DNA of 64,000 nt, from positions 61,189 to 125,188 of the forward strand of contig JBGAHL010000014.1 of assembly GCA_044226205.1 (NCBI GenBank). The letters are read 5' to 3'. A model generated the notes under the pieces. The model saw nothing but the letters and a program-made list of their open reading frames with translations, searched no databases and was not told where the DNA came from. The position numbers and the translations under genes were made by a program. The DNA comes from M3007 sp044226205 (GTDB lineage: Bacteria > Bacteroidota > Bacteroidia > Chitinophagales > Saprospiraceae). Positions 1-8,100 of the stretch are shown here, in pieces (position 1 is the stretch's first letter; each line of letters begins with the position of its first letter).

Positions 1-461
1 CCCCGGAAGCCGTACTGGATGGAAATTTGGCCGGCCGCGATGTCGGAGATCATCTTGGGAATCAGGAAGGGGTTGTGTTTGGGGACTCCGCTTCCGGTGA
101 TGTGTTCTTCGATTTCTTTTTCCAGGGTGGCCAGGCCGCCGATACCCGAGGCCCAGATGACGCCGACGCGGTCTTTGTTCACCGTTTCGAGGTCGATTCC
201 CGAGTTTTTGATGGCTTCCGAGGTGACTGCCATGGCAAACTGGGTAAACCGGTCCATCCGGCGCACTTCCCGGCGGTCGATAAATTCTTCGGGGTTAAAG
301 CCTTCAACTTCGCAGGCGAAGCGGGTTTTAAACTGGGTGGCATCGAATTGTGTGATCGGTTTTGCCCCGCTGATGCCTTTTTTCAGGCCTTCGCGGTAAG
401 CTTCGAGGGTGTTGCCTATGGGGGTCAGGGCGCCTAAACCGGTGACGACGACTCGTTTCAT
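1..461 (-). CDS. fabF: Beta-ketoacyl-ACP synthase II (FabF), N-terminal part
   Basis: Condenses malonyl-ACP with acyl-ACP in fatty acid elongation in the cytoplasm. The visible 153 residues begin MKRVVVTGLGALTPIG, the classic FabF start, and run through the N-terminal half of the thiolase fold, including the GVIWASGIGGL stretch. The gene is cut by the window edge, so the catalytic Cys-His-His triad lies outside and cannot be checked. It follows acpP on the same strand, the usual Bacteroidota pairing, but a strong hairpin terminator separates the two genes. The start is the ATG whose complement is at 459-461; no other start fits the family. Confidence 0.95.
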   Translation of the reverse strand, partial: MKRVVVTGLGALTPIGNTLEAYREGLKKGISGAKPITQFDATQFKTRFACEVEGFNPEEFIDRREVRRMDRFTQFAMAVTSEAIKNSGIDLETVNKDRVGVIWASGIGGLATLEKEIEEHITGSGVPKHNPFLIPKMISDIAAGQISIQYGFR

Positions 462-571
462 GCTGGATGGTCGGTGATAGTTTTATGCGATGAACTCAGA
501 CCCGGAGAAACTCCGGCAGGGGGGCAAAGGTAAAGAAGAAGATTGTCGCTTTTGCGCATATCGGATAAAAC

Positions 572-607
572 AAAAGGTTCAAAGCAGAGTGCTTTGAACC
601 TTTTTTT
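572..607 (-). terminator. Hairpin terminator between acpP and fabF
   Basis: Perfect 11-bp stem GGTTCAAAGCA (576-586) and TGCTTTGAACC (590-600) with a 3-nt loop GAG. The stem is extended by A:T pairs, with runs of A on one side and T on the other, so it could terminate in either direction. It lies 33 nt after the acpP stop and 111 nt before the fabF start, so it would end or attenuate acpP transcripts. Confidence 0.8.
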
Positions 608-639
608 ATCTCGAAAGGGAGTCAGATGCCGAAGCCCGC

Positions 640-876
640 TTACTTCGTTTGAGCTTCCAGGTATTCTACGGCCTGACCTACCGTCTGGATCTTTTCGGCT
701 TGCTCGTCGGGAATGGACACATCGAATTCTTTTTCAAATTCCATGATGAGTTCCACGGTGTCGAGCGAATCGGCGCCCAGGTCCTGAATGAAGTTGGCAG
801 CCGGGATGACTTCAGATTCGTCTACACCCAGTTTGTCAACGATGATTTTTTTAACGCGATCGGCTACTGTTGCCAT
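640..876 (-). CDS. acpP: Acyl carrier protein
   Basis: Small acidic carrier of acyl chains in fatty acid synthesis. The 78-residue protein has the usual length and the GADSLD phosphopantetheine attachment motif with Ser37, followed by the conserved TVELIMEFEKEF helix. The ATG at 874-876 gives the canonical MATVADRVKKIIV start; an in-frame ATG further upstream would add 21 residues unlike the family and was rejected. A weak -7-like TTCCTTTG lies about 45 nt upstream on the minus strand but no -33 box was found. Followed by a hairpin terminator and then fabF. Confidence 0.95.
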   Translation of the reverse strand: MATVADRVKKIIVDKLGVDESEVIPAANFIQDLGADSLDTVELIMEFEKEFDVSIPDEQAEKIQTVGQAVEYLEAQTK

Positions 877-1111
877 TTTTTTATAAACTTTAGTGGGAAA
901 AAGCGATTTTTCGAGGGGCAAAGGAACAGCTATCTGCACGTTTAAAAAAATTTTTGTCGCGGAAAATTTCCGTTACCTTGACCCTCGCTTCGATTGCAAT
1001 ATTTGTAAAAAATACACTTAGCTGCCCGGGGAGGCATTTTGTCGCGTAGTTGCAAACTTGCCATTAAGGCGACAAATTGCCCATTTGTTGAATAATTGGC
1101 GCGATATTGGA

Positions 1112-1143
1112 TTGGAAATATCAACAAGACACCGCTACTTTTG
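1112..1143 (+). promoter_or_regulatory. Bacteroidota-type promoter of pyk
   Basis: TTGG at 1112-1115 and an exact TAnnTTTG box (TACTTTTG, 1136-1143), 20 nt apart. This matches the -33/-7 promoter known for the Bacteroidota primary sigma factor. Transcription would begin near 1150, leaving about 40 nt of leader before the ATG at 1190. It therefore excludes the in-frame ATG at 1058. Confidence 0.6.
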
Positions 1144-1189
1144 TTACGCCATCTTGTTGTATTTTTTACACTTAAACCATCCGCGCGTA

Positions 1190-2677
1190 ATGACACAAGC
1201 CGAAGCCGCCGAGTTGCTCGTAAAAAACAAACCCGCCATGCGTAAATCTGGCTCACAACGCACCAAAATCGTCGCCACCGTAGGCCCCGCCTGCAATACC
1301 TATGACAAGCTGCTCGATCTGGTCCGCGCCGGCGTCGACGTTTTCCGCCTCAATTTCAGCCACGGCACGCACGCCGACCACCTGTCTGTCATCGAGCATA
1401 TCACCGCCATCAACCACGATTACAACCTGCATATCGGCATCCTCGCCGATCTCCAGGGCCCCAAACTGCGCGTCGGACAAATCGAAAACAATGCATTGCC
1501 GCTCGCAACAGGCGACGTCATTACGATCGTAAACGAAGAAGTGCTGGGCACCAAGGAAAAAATCTACATGTCGTATCCCGAGTTCGCCTCCGATTGCGAA
1601 GTCGGCGAACGCATCATGATGGACGACGGCAAACTGGTGTTCGAAGTGCTTGAAACCAATAAAAAAGACACCGTTCGGCTTATCTGCCTGCACGGCGGCG
1701 TGCTGAGCAGCAACAAGGGCGTCAACCTGCCCGATACCAACGTCAAACTGCCTTCGCTGACTGAAAAAGACCGCGAAGACCTCGATTTTATCCTCACGCA
1801 GCCAGTCAACTGGATCGCTTTGTCCTTCGTGCGTCGCCCGGAAGACATGAACGACCTGCGCAAAGCGCTCGACGCCACCGGCCACCCGGCCAAGATGATG
1901 GCCAAAATCGAGAAGCCCGAGGCCGTCAAAAATATCCGCGAAATCATCCGCGCCTCCAACGCCATCATGGTTGCCCGCGGCGACCTCGGCGTGGAAATGC
2001 CCATCGAACAACTCCCCAATACCCAAAAAGACATCATCCACCTCTGCATGCAGTACGCCCGCCCGGTCATCGTGGCCACGCAGATGATGGACAGCATGAT
2101 CACCAACCCCTTCCCGACCCGCGCCGAAGTCACCGACGTGGCCAACGCCGTGCTCGACGGCGCCGACGCGGTGATGCTCAGCGGCGAAACCTCCGTGGGC
2201 AAACACCCGCCGCTCGTCATTCAATACATGTCGAAGATTATCGAGGAAGCGGAAAAAAATTACTGGCCGCAGATCGAAGCGCGCCGGCCCTACCCGTCTT
2301 CCAAATTCAAGATGTTCCATTCCGACGTGATCTGCTTTAACGCCTGCCGCGTAGCCGAAGAGATCGGAGCCAACGGCATTGTCGGACACACGGTGTCGGG
2401 CTACACGGCCTTCAAAGTCAGCAGTTTCCGCCCGAAATCGAACATCTTTATTTTCAGCAGCAACCCGAGTATGCTGGCTTCGCTCAACCTGCTCTGGGGG
2501 GTTCAATGTTTTTACTACAACCGCTTTTCTTCCACCGACCAGACCATCGAGGATTGTGTGGAAATACTCAAAAGCAACGAACTGATTGCTCCGGGCGATT
2601 TCATCATCAACACCGGCTCGATGCCCATGCACAAACGGCTGAGTACGAACATGTTGAAAATTACCGAGATCGAATAA
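1190..2677 (+). CDS. pyk: Pyruvate kinase
   Basis: Last step of glycolysis: PEP and ADP to pyruvate and ATP. The 495-residue protein carries RTKIVATVGPA near the N-terminus, NFSHG, the active-site signature MMAKIEKPEAV with its catalytic Lys, and MVARGDLGVEMP. The C-terminal allosteric-type domain is present. The start at 1190 is chosen because a promoter ends at about 1143. An ATG at 1238 (MRKSGSQRTKIVATVG, 479 aa) is an alternative that fits usual family length slightly better. The gene is convergent with the downstream Fur-family gene, with a 56-nt gap. Confidence 0.95.
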   Translation: MTQAEAAELLVKNKPAMRKSGSQRTKIVATVGPACNTYDKLLDLVRAGVDVFRLNFSHGTHADHLSVIEHITAINHDYNLHIGILADLQGPKLRVGQIENNALPLATGDVITIVNEEVLGTKEKIYMSYPEFASDCEVGERIMMDDGKLVFEVLETNKKDTVRLICLHGGVLSSNKGVNLPDTNVKLPSLTEKDREDLDFILTQPVNWIALSFVRRPEDMNDLRKALDATGHPAKMMAKIEKPEAVKNIREIIRASNAIMVARGDLGVEMPIEQLPNTQKDIIHLCMQYARPVIVATQMMDSMITNPFPTRAEVTDVANAVLDGADAVMLSGETSVGKHPPLVIQYMSKIIEEAEKNYWPQIEARRPYPSSKFKMFHSDVICFNACRVAEEIGANGIVGHTVSGYTAFKVSSFRPKSNIFIFSSNPSMLASLNLLWGVQCFYYNRFSSTDQTIEDCVEILKSNELIAPGDFIINTGSMPMHKRLSTNMLKITEIE

Positions 2678-2733
2678 CCAGGAATTGCGGCGGCAAATCC
2701 CCAACCCTTTAAATAGCTGCCGTTTCCCTCAGA

Positions 2734-3258
2734 CTAATCGCCCCAGCCCGGCTCGTCGTCCACGGGCGGCTGGGGTTTGCGCACAATCCCCATCTCGATT
2801 TCCTTGCGACAACTCCCGCAGATGCCGTACAGGTTGAGGGAGTGATGGGTAATTTGAAAATTGAGCAGTTCGCCCACCATGTCCTTGATTTGCTGCACGC
2901 GGGGGTCGCAAAACTCGACCACTTTGCCGCAATTGCCGCAAATGGCATGGTCGTGTTGTTTGTATCCGAACGACTTCTCGTACTGCGCCAGATTTTTGCC
3001 AAACTGGTGCTTTTTGACCAGATCGCACGACACCAGCAGTTCCAGCGTGTTGTACACCGTGGCACGACTGACGCGGTAATTCCGGTTTTTCATGTGGATG
3101 TACAAAGCCTCGGCATCGAAATGGTCGCTGCGGCGGTAAATCTCTTCGAGAATAGCGAAACGCTCGGGCGTCCGGCGCAGGCCGCCGCGTTCGAGGTGGC
3201 CGGAAAAAATATTCAGAACCTGCCGGATGAGGTCTTCTTCGTTGCGTGTCGCGGCCAT
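2734..3258 (-). CDS. Fur-family metal-responsive transcriptional regulator
   Basis: DNA-binding repressor of the Fur/PerR/Zur family. The N-terminal winged helix includes RRTPERFAILEEIY and the recognition segment VSRATVYNTLELLV. The C-terminal dimerisation and metal domain has HDHAICGNCGKV and a second CGSC pair, giving two CxxC motifs for structural zinc. The 174-aa length is slightly long. The ATG at 3258 is used because an upstream in-frame ATG at 3285 lies inside the -7 box of the promoter. Which metal or peroxide it senses cannot be told from sequence. Confidence 0.9.
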   Translation of the reverse strand: MAATRNEEDLIRQVLNIFSGHLERGGLRRTPERFAILEEIYRRSDHFDAEALYIHMKNRNYRVSRATVYNTLELLVSCDLVKKHQFGKNLAQYEKSFGYKQHDHAICGNCGKVVEFCDPRVQQIKDMVGELLNFQITHHSLNLYGICGSCRKEIEMGIVRKPQPPVDDEPGWGD

Positions 3259-3282
3259 GATGTGAGGTGTTGTGATTTTGGG

Positions 3283-3314
3283 CAAAAGTAGTGGATATAA
3301 CGGGGTTTAACCAA
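3283..3314 (-). promoter_or_regulatory. Promoter of the Fur-family gene
   Basis: On the minus strand TTGG (complement of 3311-3314) and TACTTTTG (complement of 3283-3290) are 20 nt apart, matching the Bacteroidota -33/-7 consensus. The predicted transcript starts near 3275, only just upstream of the ATG at 3258. Confidence 0.6.
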
Positions 3315-3372
3315 TCTAATCAAGGGCATGGTTGGCCATAATGCCGAAGCATTGGCCAGGACGGCAGTTTCC

Positions 3373-5106
3373 TCATTTCGCTGCCATCCATTCCACCCGG
3401 ACATTTCGGATATAGATATCCTGATCGATGGCCGTTTCAGCAAAAACGCGCAAACGCCCGCCTGTGTAGCCGGGCGGCGCCTTGAAATAATAACGGATTG
3501 TATTCCAGTCTTTCAGCCGGCAAATCCCGTTGTGCATACGGCAGGCGGTGCGCTTTTTTTGTTCGCCTTGTACCAGTTCTGTTGTCAGCCAGGTTTCGAA
3601 AGCACCCCAGTCGGAAGTTACTTCCGCGCTGATTTTCAGCCATTGATCCTGTTTCGACGCCAATTCAGGCCATGCTGAAAGGAGAGTATCCACAAAATCG
3701 GCCCTGGCTTGCTTGTTAACATGAATACGCGCGACTGAATCCCTGCTGAAAAGTGTTCTGGCCTCGTAGTCCTTTTCATGTTGTGGGCGCTCATCGGTAT
3801 CCAGCAGCGACATGTCGATCGGTGAAGGGTCAGGATTAAGGAATATGGCCCGGTAATACGCCGGATTCATGTCGTTGAAATGCAGGATAGTACGGTTATA
3901 TTGCCATATCTGAAACAGGTTCAACACGATCAGAAAAATGCCTGTCGCCAGCCATGCAACCTTTCGCCAACCGGCCCAAAAGCGCTGCAACAGCGCAGCG
4001 AGCGGCAATGCCAGTACGGCGTAACTCTGCACCAGGGCGCGGCAGGAATAGGTAGCGCCGTAACGCCAGTCGGACCAGGCCAGGATAATCCAGGTATTGA
4101 GCCAGACAAATACCAGTACGGCCTTTTTGAAGGGAAATCCGCGTTGAAAAAGCAGCCCGGCAGTCATCAGCACCGCGACAGGCGTGTAAATAAACCAGCC
4201 TTTTTCCCAGCCGAACAAAACCTGCCAGTGCGGGTTCAGAAAGAGGAATTTGGAGCCTACATCAAAAAGCCAGTGGCCGGTGACCGATTTCCAGTACAAC
4301 AGTTGGGGCAGAATTCCTCCAAAAAAGCCGGCTGCTGCCAACACCAGATACATCGGTTTTTGTCGAAAAAAAATCCATTTGGAGGGCGCCAAATCCACCC
4401 GTTTCCACTGCCACAACAAAGGGATAAACAACATCACTCCTTCCGTGGGCCGGGTAATGGCAGCAAGGCCCAGCACCCAGCCAATGACAAAAGACCCGGC
4501 TTTTGAGGGCGACTCATGCCATTTCCAGACCGCATACAAGGCAAATGCATAAACGGTAAACAGGAAGCCATGCGTCATACCGCTGTCGCCGGCGACATAC
4601 TGCGGGTAGTTGCTTGCCAATGCGATAAGCGCCAGCGTCAGGGCGGTCACGCCTTCTGAAAAAAACTTGAGCAACACGGTTCGCAGCAGTAGCAAGCCCG
4701 CCACGGCGTACACCCAGGCCCCGAGGCAAATCGACAACTGGTAAGGTGCAGAAAACCCGTCCTGTGGATAGCCCAATATGCCGGCAGCCCAATGGCCCAA
4801 AAAGAAAAAGGGGGCATACAGGATCGACAGCCCCATGAGGTATTTCATGGCGAAATTCCCATTGGGCAGCGGGCATACCTGATACAAATTGCCCGTAGGA
4901 CTGTACTGCTCGATGATCTGCGGCAACCACTCCAGTTTGCCCAGGTCATGATAAATGAATTTGCCGGGCAAATAGAGATAATAGCCGAAGGCGTCCCAGG
5001 TCAGCGTTGCAGTGACCGTCGGCGTTTCCCAGCGCGCCAGGCTAAGCCGAATATAAGCAAGCACTATGGCGGCAATGAGAATGACGAGAAGGGAAGGGCG
5101 GCTCAT
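3373..5106 (-). CDS. Polytopic GT-C-like membrane protein with periplasmic C-terminal domain
   Basis: A 577-aa membrane protein with about ten hydrophobic segments in residues 1-400 and a soluble C-terminal domain of about 170 residues. The early stretch WDAFGYYLYLPGKF resembles the first periplasmic loop of GT-C fold glycosyltransferases and related O-antigen/mannosyl enzymes, where acidic residues act in catalysis. No named family is certain. It starts 36 nt after the stop of the giant T9SS adhesin on the same strand, so the two may be co-transcribed; a role in modifying surface proteins or polysaccharide is inference only. Confidence 0.6.
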   Translation of the reverse strand: MSRPSLLVILIAAIVLAYIRLSLARWETPTVTATLTWDAFGYYLYLPGKFIYHDLGKLEWLPQIIEQYSPTGNLYQVCPLPNGNFAMKYLMGLSILYAPFFFLGHWAAGILGYPQDGFSAPYQLSICLGAWVYAVAGLLLLRTVLLKFFSEGVTALTLALIALASNYPQYVAGDSGMTHGFLFTVYAFALYAVWKWHESPSKAGSFVIGWVLGLAAITRPTEGVMLFIPLLWQWKRVDLAPSKWIFFRQKPMYLVLAAAGFFGGILPQLLYWKSVTGHWLFDVGSKFLFLNPHWQVLFGWEKGWFIYTPVAVLMTAGLLFQRGFPFKKAVLVFVWLNTWIILAWSDWRYGATYSCRALVQSYAVLALPLAALLQRFWAGWRKVAWLATGIFLIVLNLFQIWQYNRTILHFNDMNPAYYRAIFLNPDPSPIDMSLLDTDERPQHEKDYEARTLFSRDSVARIHVNKQARADFVDTLLSAWPELASKQDQWLKISAEVTSDWGAFETWLTTELVQGEQKKRTACRMHNGICRLKDWNTIRYYFKAPPGYTGGRLRVFAETAIDQDIYIRNVRVEWMAAK

Positions 5107-5142
5107 ATCAATATTTACCTGGCAAAGTAATGCAAATTGCCG

Positions 5143-8100
5143 TCACCGCACCAGCGTCACGCCTCCTTTCAAACGCTTCACCGAGCCGTCGGCCATGTCC
5201 AGTTCGAGGTAATAACCGTACACGCCCGGCTCGCAGACTTTGCCCCGGAAATCGCCCTTCCAGCCAGCCGGGCCGTTGGGCGCAAAATCCCGCAGATCGA
5301 CCACCAACTCACCCCAGCGGTCGTACACCTGCATGACCCGGACGTTGAGCGTTTGCTGATCCGCAAATACCGTGAACAAGCCGTTTTCCCCGGCCCCCGG
5401 CCGGAATACTTCCGGGATATAGATGTCGGGCCGGTCAATTTCGGCTTCCCGCAGCTGAATCACATACACGCCTGTAGCACGGCAGCCGTTGTCATCCGTC
5501 TGCGTGACTTCGATGTGGCCTTCTTCCGCAACCACCAGCGTGGCAACAGGACAATCGACGCAGGACAACCCCGCCGTCGGCGACCACTGCCATGCCTGGG
5601 CTGGAAATCCGGCCGGGGCTTCAAGCGTCAGAATAGCGCCCGCATCGGTCAGGAAGGTGTCGCGGAAAACCTGCTCGACCGGCGCCGGAGCCGCCACATT
5701 CACCGTGCTGACAAAAACACAACCGTTGGCGTCCGTGACGGACAAGGGGTAATTGCCCGCCGGAAGTTGATCGTAACCCAGGCTTTCTCCCTGGCTGACG
5801 TCTTGCCGCCCCGCAAAAGCGACGCTAAACGGCGCACCCGCGCCGGCAAACTGGCTCAATTGCACGCTGCCGGCGCCAAAACAAGGCGCATCTTCCGCGG
5901 CGATGACAACCGAAGGCGCAGGCGGAGCATCCAGCAGGAGCCCCACCGTCTTCGAGCAACCCGCCGCATCGGTCACCGTAAGGCCTAGCCCGCCAGCAGA
6001 CAAATTGCCCAGGCTCACACTCGTAGCGCCATTGCTCCACTGGTAACTGAGTGGCGCCGTACCTCCATCGACTTCGACAGCGGCCGAGCCGTCGGAAGCT
6101 CCCGCGCACGACACAGCCGTACCGTTGTAATCGCTGTTGACCGTGGTATGCAGCAACATGGGAGGAGAAAGCTGCGTGATGTGAATGATGGTACTGTCGC
6201 ACCCGTACTGGTTGTAGAGCAATTGCACCACGGAGCCTGTATCCAGTGCGGAGCAGGTTAATTTTTCCAAAACAAGCAGGTCGGGGGTGTGCACCGCGAG
6301 GGCAAAATCAGCAGTAGCCGTGCAGCCCCAGGCATCGGTGGCCGTTACGGAATAGTTACCCGACTGCATTGCCGTTATGGCTGCTCCGGTCTGGCCGGCC
6401 GACCATTGGTAAGTGGCAAAACCGGATGTGGCATTCAGCGTGGCAATACCGCCCTGACAAATACTTGCTACACCCGTCACGTTTACGGCGGGCAAAGGCG
6501 GCACATTGGCCGGCGCCTGGAGCTGGGCTGTACACCCGTTGGCATCCGTCACTGTCAGCGTATAAAATCCGCTGGTCGAAACGCTCAGCAAGGGCCCCGA
6601 AAAACCGTTCGACCACTCGTATTGCGCAAACCCGGAACTGGCTTGCAAACCGACAAACCCGTCGCACTGGTAAGGCAATTCAGCAACCTGCGGGATCGGC
6701 AAATCATGGACGGTCAGGTCAAATCCATCCGTGCCGGTACAGCCATTGGCATCCGTCACCGTCAATGTGTAAACGCCGCTTTGTGACGCATTCAGCCCGG
6801 CGGCATTGCTGCCGTCCGACCATTGATACAGGTTGTAGATCGGGGACACTGACAGAGCGGCCGTTTCACCGATACAAATGGCGGAAGGTCCGCTGATGAC
6901 CGGGGTCGGGGCGGCCCATTCATTTACCATAAAACTTGCCGTGGCAGTACAACCATTGGCGTCGGTGACCGTCAACGCATACATGCCACCCTGATTCACC
7001 TGCAAACTGGCCGTAGCCGCTCCGCCCGACCACTGGTAAGCGGCAAAGCCGGGCGTGGCCTGCAAGGTGGCGCTCGCTCCGGGGCAAATATTGGCCTGCC
7101 CGCCGATGCCGACCACGGGCGGCGGCGGAATGCTGACCGACACGGAGGCTGTGCCGCTGCAACCGCCCGCATTGCTCACCGTCAGGTCATAATTGCCGCC
7201 CGCTCCGACCTGCACCACGGGAGTTTGCGCGCCATTGGACCACTGGTAGGTGGCGTAACCCACGCCTGCATCCAGTTGGGCAATGCCCTGGCAGGGATCG
7301 ACTTGCACAGCCACTGTGGGCAACAGCGTGGTGCCAATATCCAGAACCTGACTGGCCGTGCCAGTGCAACCATTGACATCGGTGACCGTGACGCTGTACG
7401 TATCACTCAGGCCGACGGTTATTGCCGCGATAGCGGCGCCATTTGACCATTGGTACTGTGTAAATACCGGGCTGACTGACAGCAAGGCCGAGTCGCCGGC
7501 ACAGATCGCAGACGGCCCGTTCAGCAGTGGCGTTGGCGGCAAATATTCCGCGATGGTCCACGAGGCGGTCGCCGTACACCCGTGCGCATCCGTGGCCGTG
7601 AGCATGTAGGCGCCACTTTGCGGCGCTTGCCAGCTGGCGCCGCCGGGGCCGTCGGGCCAGTTGTACTGCACAAAACCAGGGCTCGCTTGCAAAACGCCGC
7701 CGGCGCCCGGGCAAACCTCGGCAGGGCCGGTCAAACTCGCCACAGGGAGGGTCGGGATGGTCACCTCGATCTGTGCTGTGCCGCTGCAACCGGAGGCATC
7801 GGACACCATCAGGTTGTATGTTCCGGGGGTGTTGACCGTTATGGATGGGCCAGTTAGGCCGCCCGACCAGTCGTAGGAGGTGTAACCCGGGCCGGCGTCG
7901 AGCGTGCTTGTGGCATCGCACCAGTTGGATTGCAGGGCCACGGTCGGCGATAGTTGGGCGCCGGTGGTCAAGGTAAACACGGCCGTGTCGCGACAACCGT
8001 TGGCGTCGGTGACGGTGACGGCAAAATCGCCGCCCACGCTTGTTGTGAGGCCGGCCGTTTGTGTTCCGTCCGACCATTCATACTGGGTAAAATTGCCCGA

